Source: Myoxocephalus aenaeus
Taxonomy: Eukaryota; Chordata; Actinopteri; Perciformes; Cottidae
Direction: 5' to 3'
NCBI GenBank assembly: GCA_038501785.1
Contig: JBAMJR010000085.1
Span: forward strand, 2,001,001 to 2,065,000
DNA length: 64,000 nucleotides
In this document: positions 11,725 through 24,387 of the stretch, one piece after another
How positions within the stretch are numbered: the first letter of the stretch is position 1
Layout: each line of letters opens with the position of its first letter
Notes under the pieces: model-generated
What the model saw: only the letters and a program-made list of their open reading frames with translations
What the model was told of the DNA's origin: nothing
Database searches by the model: none
Position numbers and translations under genes: made by a program

Positions 11725-14700
11725 GAGCTCTGTGAACACACACTGATTCAATCTGCTCGCCAACAGCAGTTGCCAGCCATGATTTAACAATATCAAAGTC
11801 ACCTAGGAAATATGTTTCATTTCTTCAGGGTTTGTGTCATGTTGTGGACGGTGAATACATATTTTTTTCTTGATGCATTGAGGGTGCATTGAGATCTGAT
11901 GGCTCAGACCACATTTAGAGGTGGTTTGAGGCACATTTTGAGTATGTTTCTCGGGCCACATTCAAAGACCGTTGTCATATTAAAGTGCGACAACAGCTGG
12001 TTCTCAAATCATGTAACCTGGCCACGTTGTGTGACACAATAATAATAATAATAATATAATAATCCCTTTGGGTATTTCGAAATTAGTTGAATGATTCAGT
12101 TTGCCTAAAACATGCCAAGGAATAGACCGAGCCTGTATCGTTTTGATTTCTTTCTTTCTTATTTTCTGGCAAATTTGACACAGGAAGTACATTGCTGTCT
12201 CCTGGCGGTTAAAGACAACAAGGTTTTTGTTGGTCTTTACAAACAGAAATGTATATGTGTATTTGCATATAGAGCGGGATGGGATTCAATTACGTGTGGT
12301 CACTTGAGACGCATGTGGAGACGCATTACTAATGCCAGGTGTGAACTGACCGACCTGAAACTGTCAACGTGTAATCAAATCACAAAAGACGCATGCTACT
12401 GCCAGTTGTGAACAGGGCCTCGGGAAAAAAATAATCTGTTTTTGGACCATGATTGAGTGCCACTACATGTGATGTAACAAATTATGGACATCTGGGATTT
12501 CACCGCTAAAGAGAAAGTTTCAGCCGCTGGACTTGGAAACCAAGAGTGGAATTGGTGCTGTCACTGTGATAAATGCACTGACAGTCGTTGAGTTTAAAGG
12601 CAATTTTCTTGGGTCATCCTGGTTGCACCAGTTCTTGATGCTATGCATTCAGCCTATAGGACCTGCTTCAAATCGTCATCCCCTCTCTCACCCTAAATCT
12701 TCCTTACTCCTTTTGCTCTGAGCAATATGTGAGTAAGATTCTCCGCCTCATTGCTCCGGGCTGAGGGGAGTGTGTGTTTCTGGGAATGATGGAGCCCAAA
12801 CTCTCATTGAAACTCTGGCATTAGTCCAGTGTTTCAATGGCGATAATGAAAAGGCTGTCAGGCAGCCACGCAAAGACACAAATCTCTTCGGTTGTCCACC
12901 TCTGCACACCACAAGTTTTGAGCATGCCGCAGTTACTCACCCTCACTTGGGACATTTCTCAGTGCAATGACAGCGCCAGTGTAATCAGTAGAGCAGATGA
13001 GAGAGTACAGATGTAAACTGGGATATTCTACATCTGTTTTTCAAGTACGCCCATGAATACAACCAAAGTAATTTGCAATGCATAAGATGGGACGGCAGTA
13101 TACCCACGTCCAATCAGCAGTACTCCACCTTCCCCAAGTATCATTACACCACTGAGGTGATGTTTGTGACACTGTATACTTTACTGAATGTAAGCATTCA
13201 TGTGTGCGGTGGTGATTCAAGAAACATTGAGGGCCTATTAATAGTTGTGATGATTTAGTTCATTATACATTACTCCATTTACAGATTAAAAGCACAAAGA
13301 AATTCACAAAATACACCTATAAAGACAAAGAAAAATAATTCAGGAAGTGGTGATAATTACAGGTCAAAGTAGGAGTTGAAACAAGAGCAGAATATTATTA
13401 TTTCAGCCGGTTGGTCCTCAAGGCTACATGCCTCCTGGATACTGGTGGCCTTAGCCTTCGCTGCTGTCGCAGCATCTTATGTCTCTTCAGCACAAGTCCA
13501 CAAGGGATTAGCCAGTCCAGAATTAGCATTTTGTAATCAAAAGGACAATCTCCATTATTACATTTTCAATCAAAACTACCAAATAAGACACAAGGTGACA
13601 CAATCCTAAAGGTCTTATCATAGCAGGTGTGGTGTTCTGATATAATGCACAACATTATACATGGGAGCATTCACTGTGTCTTTTGTAAATTGGACAGCGT
13701 GTTTGCATACTTTGCATTGTTATTAAAATTGCATTATAATATATTTATTAGTCATGAGGGCGATGTGGCTCTTGTTCAGTCATGTCGCGCTATCATCAGT
13801 ATAAGCAAACACATTGCTAAACACCAAGCCCTTAAAAAGTATTGTGTAAAAATTACACATAATCTGTAGAATATTTGTGTTGTACAACTATAGAAATACG
13901 AATGTATTGAATACTTTCATCAGTTGTACAAATAGTTCTCAACTACCTTAAATAGGGCTATTTTTTTCTGGTGAAATTACTCTTTGATTAAAAAACAGCC
14001 TCAATGTACTCAGCTTCCTCCATTTGAAGCATACGCAGAAAACTTGGGCCCTCGAAAAGATAATGTACCAGCACAAAAGAACTTTCATGGAAGTAGTGGA
14101 GCTTTTGTAAAACTAAAGTATACTACATAAAGGGCTTCCTGTGGTCTAGCTTGTAACAATTCTCCCCCCGCCCCTCATTTACGACTCATTTATTTTCCCG
14201 CTTTTTCTTAGCAGGTGTCATTGATTGTTACTATGGAAACACAGCTCTTCGCCATTCGGTTGGCAAAAATCTTCGGCTTAAAAATAAGTCAGTATCTATT
14301 CAATTAAAACATGTTTTTATGAAACAGCCGCTGAATTTCACCTATGAATGTAAAACACTTGTGGTGGGTCGACGATGACGACGTTTTCGGGCAATTTGGG
14401 TCCATTTTAGGTCCATTTTGGCTATTTTGAGAGAGATTGTTGTGTCTGTGATGACTCACGTTGATGTTTTCTCCGTGACTTTGTATTTCAATGTTGTTGT
14501 GGGTGCTGCTGATGTTTGAGCCAGCTGGGCCGGGTTATTGTTGCTGGAGATGGGGAGGTCAGACACGGAGTTAGCTGCAGGGGTAAAAGAACAGCTGGGC
14601 GAACCGGGATACTGCCTGCAGCTGAAGACAGGCCAGGCACCCCTCTGTCTGACTACCAAGTACACTTAGTATGTGTGTGAGTACACATGGGATCGTGCCA

Positions 14701-15699
14701 CGCTTCGTGCATGGATATTTGTCTTCATTTGGGTTGCATGGTTAGGCACAGTTTTAACCTAATTTGTAACCTCTGTTCTCTTCTTTGTGAATCAACAGTG
14801 ATGTCGGTTTGGCTTTGGGAATAAAATGACAGCTGTTAGAGGGCATCTCCTCCACTACACAATAAGAACTCATTACATTTTCTAACTTTCCGGATTTAGC
14901 TGAAATGGGGTAGAGGCAAAAGTTTGGACATTTGAAGCACATGCATTAAAAAAAAGAGAAACTATAAACTGCAGTAGAGAAACTATTTTCTTGCTGTGAC
15001 TGAGGGAGAGGAAGCCTGTTATCATTCAGTGATTGATTGAGATTAATCTTGCTCTGTTTAGATGGGCTCTTTGTTGTTGTACAAGTGCACACTCTCACTT
15101 CTCTCAATTGGGCAAAGGATTGGGCTAACATCAGGGGAAGAATTGTGTGGGATGAAAGTCATCTATTTGTGCTCATCGATTAAACATTGTTCCCCGGGGG
15201 TCTTTCAATCTGCAGATTTAATTAACAAGTTCCACACGACTAACAGGCAGCAGGGGCCTGCAGCTGGGAGAGCGGGAGAGGATTATATGGTAAGGAAAAG
15301 AAGAATGAAAGAAAAGGAAGGTGTGAGAGACAAAAAAAAGGCAATTGGTATGAGAAATAGACCGGGCCTTGGGTAACAAAGAAGAAAGGATGCTTTATAG
15401 ATGATAAAATAGGTTGGCACATTAAAGTGGTAACATAATGTGCACACAGGATTGTAGGACAGGTTCAATGTCATTAGAATTTATCAGTTGTTCACATCAG
15501 GAATAGTTCAACATTTTGAAAAAAATCCCAGAGGATGAAAACACAATTGCCTGAAAGCTTATTTCCATTAGCAATTCCACGTCTGACCAACCATCTCTGC
15601 CTCAACCAGCTATTCACGGCAACAAGAGCAGTGGGATTCATAACTACGCCTCGCGGACAGTTAGTTTAGCTTAAAAAAACAATCCCCCCTAGGGGGGGA

Positions 15700-16215
15700 A
15701 GACTGAGGGATTGCTATATAAAACTGTAAATCATAGCTTGTTTTATGAAAAAAAAAGCCCCAAACTACCGTATTTGGATGTATTGAACACCATAAGTAAT
15801 ATATGGTTTGGTACATGAACAAATTCAAATGTCACAGATTTTCTCTGTACTAAACGCTCTCTAACTTTGTTCTGCTTCACTTTATCAAAGTCAACCTTTG
15901 CAGAGAGAATGTTCACATATTGTGCTAGGATTTGGGTCAGAGTTGAACCTTACAGCTGCATCATTTCAAAGAAATAATCATCCTGAAAGTGCTTTTTTTA
16001 TAGGCGGACCTGAAACCTTTTCATTTTTTTCTGTGTCATCTTCATTTACTCTTAACCAGTAACATATAAACTGATATTTACACATCTGAACAAAATTTCA
16101 CATATGTAGCCTTTTATTATAACCAAAATTATTCAACTAGCCCTAGTGCTTGCAGAGATACACCCTTTTTAGTTTGGGTATGCATTTTAGGTTTGTTTTC
16201 AAAAGGTTAAAGACT
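15700..16215 (+). repeat. Dispersed repeat, copy 1 (inverted copy at 60195-60645)
   Basis: This stretch reappears in reverse orientation at about 60195-60645. Shared words include GATTGCTATATAAAACTGTA, AAATCATAGCTTGTTTTATG, TTTGCAGAGAGAATGTTCAC, AAAGAAATAATCATCCTGAA and AGAGATACACCCTTTT. It is non-coding, with no clear terminal repeat. It could be an old DNA-element relic or a conserved non-coding module; class unknown. Confidence 0.75.
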
Positions 16216-17932
16216 GGTAACGGGGGGAAACAGATCTGCTCAAAGGTAACAACATCCTGGTGAAAAATAAGAAAGGTATAAGGTAGCCTAACAGCATTTA
16301 CATTTTATTTTGTTACAAGTAAATAAAAAAACACCAAAAACAAAGCGGAAACGTCAAGTCGTGGTAGAGGTGCTGGTAGGAAGATTTTAGTTCCCTTTGT
16401 AGGTGGGATAGCTGTCTTCCCAATCTCCAATCTGTATGCTGAGCTAAGATAACCTGCTGCTGTCGCTTCCTATTTAATATCCAGATATACGGATTGTGGT
16501 ATCGATCCTCTCATCTGACTCTTGGCAAGAAAGCAAATTGAGCGTATTTCCCAAAATGGGGAACTACTGTATTTCTTTAACTCCAGTCTTGTTTCCAACC
16601 ACACGTAGACTGCAGGAGAAGTGTGCAGCTACAGATTAGTCAATATGGCCATGCAGTAACAACCACCTGTGCATCATCACTGAACAATCAATACATGAGA
16701 GCCTGACACGCGCAAACAAAGCACACATGTGATTGCATTATTAAACACGGACACAAGAGAACGCAAGAAATTAGGAAGAGATTTGTGCGTGGAAACAGTT
16801 TAGTGTGGCCCTCCGACTCTGTAGCTTTGCCTCGGTGTGACTTGTGCAGAGTGTCTCTCACAGCAGAGAGAGGAAACAGGGAGCAGGGGGTAATTGAAAC
16901 TGAGCGCGAGCAGAGTAGATAGCACATAGGTCTACCAGTATGGAGCCAAATCCTGGACAAATGTTTTATTCATTTGAAAAAAAAGATTTGAACCTGAAAA
17001 ATCAAGTTTTGTTGTTGAACTTATATAGGATATATGGAGAGTGTGTGACATAGTGTCTATGTGCTGAAAATTGCATCCAGGTGCTTGTGAGGGTGTGATC
17101 AAAAAACTTCACAAAACCACACAATGTTGAGGTGTGGTAAGCTTTATGAATGAGCACGAACGAGGAAAGAGGAATGTTTTTTTGTTACCCTTCCAGGCTC
17201 GGGTGGAGTATTATCTGTCAAAGCATCAGCAGCCATTGTAAAATGGACAACAAGTACGAGGACAAAGTGTGTAATTAGTAGTCATTATAGCAGTTTAGGT
17301 CTAAATGTGGTGTAATTGGATGCGGCATATATCTTGACCACTAAAGGAAATATATATATCTGTATCTCCTTCTCTGCCTCATATGCAAACACATGCACCC
17401 TCAAGCAAGAGAATGCACATTTTTCTCACAAACCACTCACACAACAAGTTGCTCCCTTTCCTCCCTGCAAAGGTGGTAGGGAGGTCTCACTGTAATTGCT
17501 CATCAGATTGACAGAAGGGGAGCCCAGGTGCTGAGCGTCCAGAGTTAGAAAGATGTGACCGTGCATAATGCATTATTTATGTATGCCAATACATTATTGA
17601 ATGTGTGTCTCTATTTAAGGAGCACAGCTTATCTGCAATAAGTAAAATTTTCAAGATACAAAGATACAGTAGAGCCTTAATTGGGTAAAATCATAATTTT
17701 ATCTGAATAATTTCCACCATAATTAAACAGTTTCTCGGGTCGTTGATTCTGCCTTTTTATTATTATCTTTAACTCCAAAAGTAGCTTCCTTGTAGAGACC
17801 CGTAGCTTGCTGATAATAATCACGCTGCTGCATTGGGATGGCAATTCTCAGGGCAGCAACATTTGCACTTTAATCTATTCCTCCAAAAAGGTGTAATGCA
17901 TTGGATATATATGCATCCTTTGAGTCTCTCTG

Positions 17933-17933
<1 letters not shown>

Positions 17934-17964
<31 letters not shown>

Positions 17965-18004
17965 CATGTGTGTGTGTGTGTGTGTGCGTGTGTGTGTGCG
18001 CGCG
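17934..18004. repeat. TG microsatellite, interrupted
   Basis: (TG)n with scattered CG and CA interruptions. It creates the Cys/Val-rich pseudo-frame seen there. Confidence 0.95.
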
Positions 18005-18864
18005 CTAGTTTTGTGTGAAAGCATTTGATATGGTGTGTGAGTGCATACTGTGTTTGAAGGGTCTTATTAGGTGATCCCTCGGTTCATGTAGCTTATAGAG
18101 TGGACTGTAGTTGAAGTCTTCATGCTGCATCTTTTATACAATGACAGAACATTTGTTCCAGTTTTTCTCTGTTCTTGATTCATGTCCATGTCTTTGATCA
18201 AGAAAGAACAGGGTCAGTCTCTGCATCTTGATTTTAAAGGTGTCTCACTGAAGCGTTTCAGTTTGAAACATCCCCCTTTCCCCCTTTATTTACAAACCCT
18301 CTGCATTGCTAATCATCCAGAACTAATTATATCTAATCAGGCTAAATAGTTAACTAAAATACTCAGTGCTACTTATGAATGGAAGTCACGTAACTCGGGA
18401 TGAACATCCTCCTCTTGAGGCCTCCGTTCCTCCTCTTGTTAACTCCATATCACAGAAGGGAGATAATCACAGCTGGGGAGGAGGATGCACCTTTCAAGTG
18501 TTTGCTAAAGAGCGTTCAGGCATCACATGTACATCTCTCTCCTCTCAACATTGGCAGGATAAAGCACTACAGTGGAAAATTATCATAAAAATGCAAGAAT
18601 AAAATCCAGTCTTGCAGCTTGTAGTCCCCGTTTTCCAACAAAATAGCCTGTTTCTAGTCGAAACAAACACAAAGCTGACTAAAGCAAACTGATTATGTCT
18701 GAATGAACCAATTCAATGCTTGAACCCATCCGCTTTGCTGCGATTTTACATGTTTGTCACTTCATGTGTGAATGCCTGGGATATGCTCCGTCACCTGCTT
18801 TGATCTTCTGTAATTGGTTGACATATTCAAAGGGCTTTAACGCCACATTATGCATTCATTAGTA

Positions 18865-19138
18865 CAGTGGTTCTCAACCTTTTTTCAGCTAAGTAACCAC
18901 TAACCAACGCAAAGCATTTTTGGTTGAAAAAAAGATGTAATACACAACGCTGTGCTTGTGTCTGATTTAATATAGAATATGTACAATTCAGTTAATGAAC
19001 TTACACTTATATTTGATTGAATATTTATTAAATAACTATTTCCAAAGGATTTTTGAATGGATGCTTATTTTATATATATTTTATAAATTCCACGTACCCC
19101 CTGGAGTGCCTTCACATACTCCCATTTGAAAACCACTG
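18865..19138. mobile_element. Non-autonomous hAT element (MITE), complete with 8-bp target duplication
   Basis: It starts CAGTGGTTCTCAACC and ends TTTGAAAACCACTG, an imperfect terminal inverted repeat of the hAT type. CATTAGTA is duplicated on both sides (18857-18864 and 19139-19146). At 274 bp and AT-rich, it has no coding capacity. Intact ends and an exact duplication indicate a bona fide insertion. Confidence 0.88.
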
Positions 19139-20599
19139 CATTAGTATATATTCACCCTATGGTTGTTTGGAACACTATTGAATTAGTTATTCTGCTTTAG
19201 TGCTAGTAGCGTTGTAAACAATGAATGTATATTAAGACATGAAGCAGCTACACCACAGCCATCGGATAGTTTTACACATCCATCAGCCAGACACTCATTC
19301 CCTTGTCAAAAAGCCAGTGATATCTTTTCATTGGATTTTGGATCATCGTAGAAAAAAAGCTCTGTTTTAAACAAATATAAGATCTTGCAAGATAATCTTC
19401 ACAAATGAATGCCACGTTTATGATTTTTTTATATAGAACAAAACGGTAAAACGTTTTACTCACATGCATTCACTAAAATTGATCCTAACCATAACCAACC
19501 AATGCAAACTTCCTGAAATGGAAAAAACGACCAGGGTTTTTGGTTTTTGCATCGTGGTCACATTTACCATAAATGTATCGAGAGATTTTCCTAGAGGGAG
19601 ACACTACTGTTTTTATGTGTTACATTGTGTGCAGTCAAAATGCAATAACTCATTTCTCACACATAACATTTTAACCTTAAAATGGCACACAATTAACAGT
19701 AACAGCAGCAAGTGTATGGACATCAGTGATGGGAGGATGACTGGTGGGTGGAAAAAAGTGTGAGGCAACTGTGGAAAAAGAGAAGGACAGACTGAATGTC
19801 AGTCAAGGCGTGTATCCACCCCTGACTTTAATCAACCTCTTTATTCGTTGCTATAGGGACTGCAACAATGTTCGTGCACCCACAGAAATGCACCAAGCCT
19901 CTCATATCAAAGAATACAAAGAATAGCAGCAGAAAAAGATTTGTGCAGGAACTGGAGTGGTTGCACTTTAGTTCATTTTTCTTTTTCCCTTTGTGTTTCA
20001 CCTCCTCAGTCACAAACATGCAAAGCAACAGGGATTTTAGAAAGTCTACAAACACACAGGAGTCTGATCTCATGTGAGTAATTAAACAATGAGCAGCCAT
20101 TACTCGCACAAACATCCCCTTCCTTTTGAAGAAATATGCAGATTCTGCATCGCATTCCTCTTTTCAACGTGCCATCCTCAACTATAAATACAGTGAGACC
20201 CTCCCACTGATTCCACCCATGGAAGGGCTTATTCACTTTGATCCTCCCCGCTCACTTAGACCTATTTACACGTGTTCCATCATGCACGCCTCACAAATGT
20301 ATACAGACATGAAGAAAGGCAAGCACCTGTTTGTGTTTTCACAGAGATGTGCACATCAGACTCATGCATGTCATACAGCAATTAATAATACCCCCAAAGC
20401 CTGTGTATGTATCCATTCATGCATACTGTATATGCATATAGCTGCACAGCATACGCAATGACACACAAAGATGCATTGCATGTAAACCTGTTAAAATCAG
20501 TTAGTGTTGATATACATATTGAGGGTTAGAACAGCTTTGAGAGCACCATGCCAAAGAAAATGACACGCCATTTCTACGTTTAGCATACTTATAGTAAAG

Positions 20600-21013
20600 T
20601 ACAGTATGTTAAAATAGAAAATAAAAAGTATTTTTTTTTGGCAAACTATTTATGATTCTCTACCACATTGTATGGCATACTATATTTTTCTATGACATTT
20701 TACCATTACTTATTTATGACATATTTTATGATTTCTTTAGGACATACTATACTATGACGTTTTGATATTTCTACAACATATTATACTTTTACGGCAAACC
20801 ATACTATGACAAGTCTTTATGACATTTTATGGTATAATATACTACAACTATTTTAATAGTATACTGTATTTTGATGGCTTTTTACAAAATGATTATGGCA
20901 TAGTATGCTATGACATTATTTATTATGTTATTATTTTTCCTGACATTTTTGTAAAGCTATACCATCGCAAATTTGTTATATTAATATTAATGGTATACTA
21001 TATTTTCACTATT

Positions 21014-21104
<91 letters not shown>

Positions 21105-21180
21105 TTATTCATGGCATACTATACTATACTTTTTTATGAAATTTTATGTTACACTATACTATGACCTTTTACGTCTTGGA
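20600..21180. repeat. AT-rich degenerate minisatellite around an AT microsatellite
   Basis: Words of the type TATGACATTTTATG, GGCATACTATA and ACTATACTATGAC recur irregularly across the block, which includes a pure (AT)n run at 21017-21100. The low-complexity open frame across it is not a gene. Confidence 0.8.
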
Positions 21181-21217
21181 TGGAAAAGTAAGAGTAAAAA
21201 ACTTTTTCTGAAGTTAG

Positions 21218-21425
21218 CTGTGTGATATAGTGGATCAGGCTGTTATGAGACTGTTTGGCAAGTCTGAGGTTGAAGGATTGATACTTTCTGAGGGCCAGTA
21301 AGATTTCAAGGCCATTTTTCTAAAGGAAAGAGTAAAAAGCTTAAAGAGACAGTGAATTGTGTGATTCAATGGCTCAGGCTGTTAGAAGACAGCTTGGAGA
21401 GCTTCAGGCCTTGGGTATGATTTTT
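21218..21425 (+). repeat. Possible diverged tandem duplication
   Basis: Two stretches about 135 bp apart resemble each other: both have GTGTGAT near the start, GGATCAGGCTGTTATGAGAC against GGCTCAGGCTGTTAGAAGAC, and CTTGG or TTTGGCAAG-like words after it. By eye they match at roughly two thirds of positions. They may be remnants of a tRNA-headed SINE, but no B box is visible. Confidence 0.3.
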
Positions 21426-22710
21426 TTAAATGTTTTGTGGTAACGACTAAAACGAGCAGTAGAGTAGTAACGTTAGAGCTATAGAGCTGTAGAGAACCAG
21501 AGTAAATGGGTACAACTTTGCAACTCAACAACAAATCTTATCTCATCTAATGGTTCCTTTGTCTCACTTGCTACCACTTCCTGGCAAGCTGCGACAACCC
21601 TTTAATGCCCAACTGTCGAGGTTGTCACCATGATAATTACCAACAATTACCAGGTTTTTTGTACCTGTCAAATCACCACGGAAAACAGTTCAATGTTCAT
21701 TCTATTTCTATGGTATAGTATGTTGTAAAATTGACATGATAAAAATAGTTTAACAATTTGAAAGAAAAATTGAGAGAGTTCTTCAGGATTTTGGTTTTAA
21801 TTTGCCAAGTTTGAATTCTTCTTATATGTCAGATACTATTGGCCACGTTTCATGCAGTCCAGAGACAAATACAAGCATTCACATGGAATGAGAATATCCG
21901 TCAGAGATGTGACTTGAATGATCACTACGTCACAAATGTATCTGGTGATGCAATCCGGAAGCACCCTAGTTAGGAGTAAGGTGAATAAGGCACACAATTT
22001 TAGACACTGAATGAGCTCTCCATGCACTTGCGTCACCTTCAGGATAAAAAGGTCAACTTTGCACACACAATTTCTTTCAATGTAAAAAGCTGATTGCCTT
22101 GAAATTGGATGATCACATTCATGCTCCCAAAGGGAAACTCTTTTGTGTTTTTATGACCCTGTAACCTTTCCTCTCAAGACATCTAAAGACAAACGTTTTA
22201 GCCTCACTGCTGTTGAAGATGCAATATCATCAATGTGTTTGATCCATGGAGCTGCTTCATATCATTGAATGTAATGTACGTTTCATCCTCTGGGCGACTC
22301 CCAGCCTTTGGAGTTTTGGGCTCATTTGCAGTTAATTTACAGTAGGAGGTTTTTTCTTATTGTCTCTGAATGAGTGGATGTAATCTAGAGGCACATGTGC
22401 ACAGCTGTGCAGTATTTACGACCTAAAATGCATCTTTAATTGAATGAATTCACACTCAAATTAATTTACAGAACAGAAGAGCAAACACCATGAATCTCAA
22501 CCTCAGTTTGTTTATGTCCTGATTACACCATTAAGTCTTTATATTTTAAAGACTTATCTATCACATATAAATACGTTTTAAATATTTATTCTGGTTGTAT
22601 AAAGATTTTTTAGAGAAGGATAACATAGTAACACTATGGGTTATTGGCATTATGCTTATCAGAAACTGGAGGTTTCCTCACACATCAGAGCATACTTCCA
22701 TAAATAGAGT

Positions 22711-22711
<1 letters not shown>

Positions 22712-22799
<88 letters not shown>
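22712..22799. repeat. CA microsatellite
   Basis: A pure (CA)n run of about 88 bp in the qtrt2-drd3 intergenic region. Confidence 0.97.
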
Positions 22800-22801
<2 letters not shown>

Positions 22802-22901
22802 GGTGCTTCATCACCATAAGTGGTCTCAGTGGAATGAGTCAGTCAACACAAAGTGTCAGGGGTGCAGGTGTTCATGCTTCTTAGAGAAATAAGAGACCTT
22901 A

Positions 22902-22937
22902 AAATACAGACTGAGAAAGGTTTCTCAGTCTGTATTT
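22902..22937. repeat. Perfect snap-back inverted repeat
   Basis: 17-bp arms, AAATACAGACTGAGAAA and its exact complement, separated by only GG. No transposon ends or gene terminator context surround it. Confidence 0.92.
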
Positions 22938-23997
22938 CCCTTCTCTGCACCTTTTTTTCCTTCTGATTCATGTTCTTTCACTTTATTTCTTTTCGGCTTT
23001 ACTCCTTCCCACTCTGCTCTACCATCATCCCCGATCTCGTATAGTGTTTTTCATCATTCTCCTACTGTTGTTTCTTTTTTCTGTCTCTACATCTCCCAAT
23101 ATCCTGTTGACTCAGCTGGGTTTCTCTAGTGTTCCTCCCAGAAAGCACTCCTAGACTTTTATTCACCAATATCTGATGGTGTCTCCCATCATCAGCAACA
23201 TTAAGACATCCAAATGCATACACAAGCTGTATTATACCTAATGTGTATAAATAGCCTGGAAACTTTTCATTAGTTTTTTTTATTTACAGCACACTGCAGT
23301 AAATGCTCTGTGCATGACAGTCCTGCTCACATCACAATTTACAATCCTGCTTGATTTATTAATATCACAAAGCTCCTGCTAGCCAGCAGGCAACTCTAAA
23401 TGTAAGGGAGTTTTGCCAATAAACAGACTGTCCCTTTAAAAAACAAAACACTGAAACAGTTTTCACTGTGATTTACATCAAAATCTCACATTTGTATCCA
23501 CATTGAGCACAATGCTTCTACATCAACATATATGACAATCTTCAAAATGATGTGAGTCTTGGCAGGGACTGAAAACAATCCTTCCAGCTCAATTCAAGTG
23601 AACGCCTTTGACATTTTGTGTGTGCATGCACTGGAGAGTAACCGATGGTGATGATAGTGAATACGGGGTGAAAGGGGAAGGTGAGAATCATCAGTTAATC
23701 CACACAGTGCAGCGGGCCTCAGGACAAAATGGCCCGCAGCTTTACGATCAATTCATCAGCCTCAAAGCTTCATCGTGGCTCCAAAGAGCTTCCAGGCGTA
23801 CATCGATTGGAAAGTCCTGTGCCAAAGAGCAGCACACATACTGTACAATATATTCACAATAAAGTCAAACAAATTGTGCTATCAACAAGACTGTATGCAT
23901 TCAAAATGTAGGTCTTATTTGAGGAGTACTGCTGTTCAAATGGAGTCCCAGCCCTGTTGCAGAAAAAAGTTTGTTTTGAAGTAATAGCCTCTTTTTT

Positions 23998-24010
23998 TTA
24001 TTTATTTATT
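23998..24010 (-). terminator. Candidate drd3 polyadenylation signals
   Basis: The minus strand reads overlapping AATAAA hexamers (AATAAATAAATAAAA) about 180 bp past the drd3 stop, the nearest canonical signals. Confidence 0.5.
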
Positions 24011-24190
24011 GCATACCACAGTGTTGTTTTTCATGCTTCACCTTGCTTCTGCTGTGTAACTCCTGGGACAGGTTTGCTTATGTGGACCATGACCAGCGTA
24101 CATCTGCGGTCACTGTTGTGTTTACAATGTGCACCATGCTTGAGTGCACAGCCTAATTTCCATTTTAATTGTCCTGACGCACTGTCTTCC

Positions 24191-24387
24191 TCAGCAGCTG
24201 AGGATCTTGATGAAGGCCCGTCTGAACTCAATGTTGAAGGTGGTGTAGATAATAGGGTTGAGGGCACTGTTGACATAACCCAGCCAGGTGAAAGCACTGT
24301 AAAGCCCAGGAGGCACGTAGCATGTCCTGCAGTGGGTGTTCAGAATGTGAGTCACAAAGAAAGGCAGCCAGCAGATGAGAAACACCC
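24191..24387 (-). CDS. drd3: drd3 coding exon 7 (TM6, TM7 and C-terminus)
   Basis: The acceptor is GCTGCTCCAG|. It encodes VFLICWLPFFVTHILNTH, ECL3 CRTCYVPPGLYSAF, TM7 with SALNPIIYTTFNIEF and the terminal KILSC, with TGA at 24191-24193. Confidence 0.96.

Larger units (their letters stand above)
4831..23980. other. Intergenic region between the convergent qtrt2 and drd3 genes
   Basis: About 19 kb without a gene I can support. It contains the hAT MITE with a nested SINE (5396-6122), an ACAAAGAGAC-rich array (7500-7810), a SINE (11559-11724), a dispersed repeat (15700-16215), TG/CA and AT microsatellites, a hAT MITE (18865-19138), an AT-rich minisatellite (20600-21180) and a snap-back hairpin (22902-22937). 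The longest open frames (10400-10939 minus, 8279-8683 plus) have no recognisable motif. Regulatory elements for DRD3 could lie here but cannot be recognised by eye. Confidence 0.7.
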
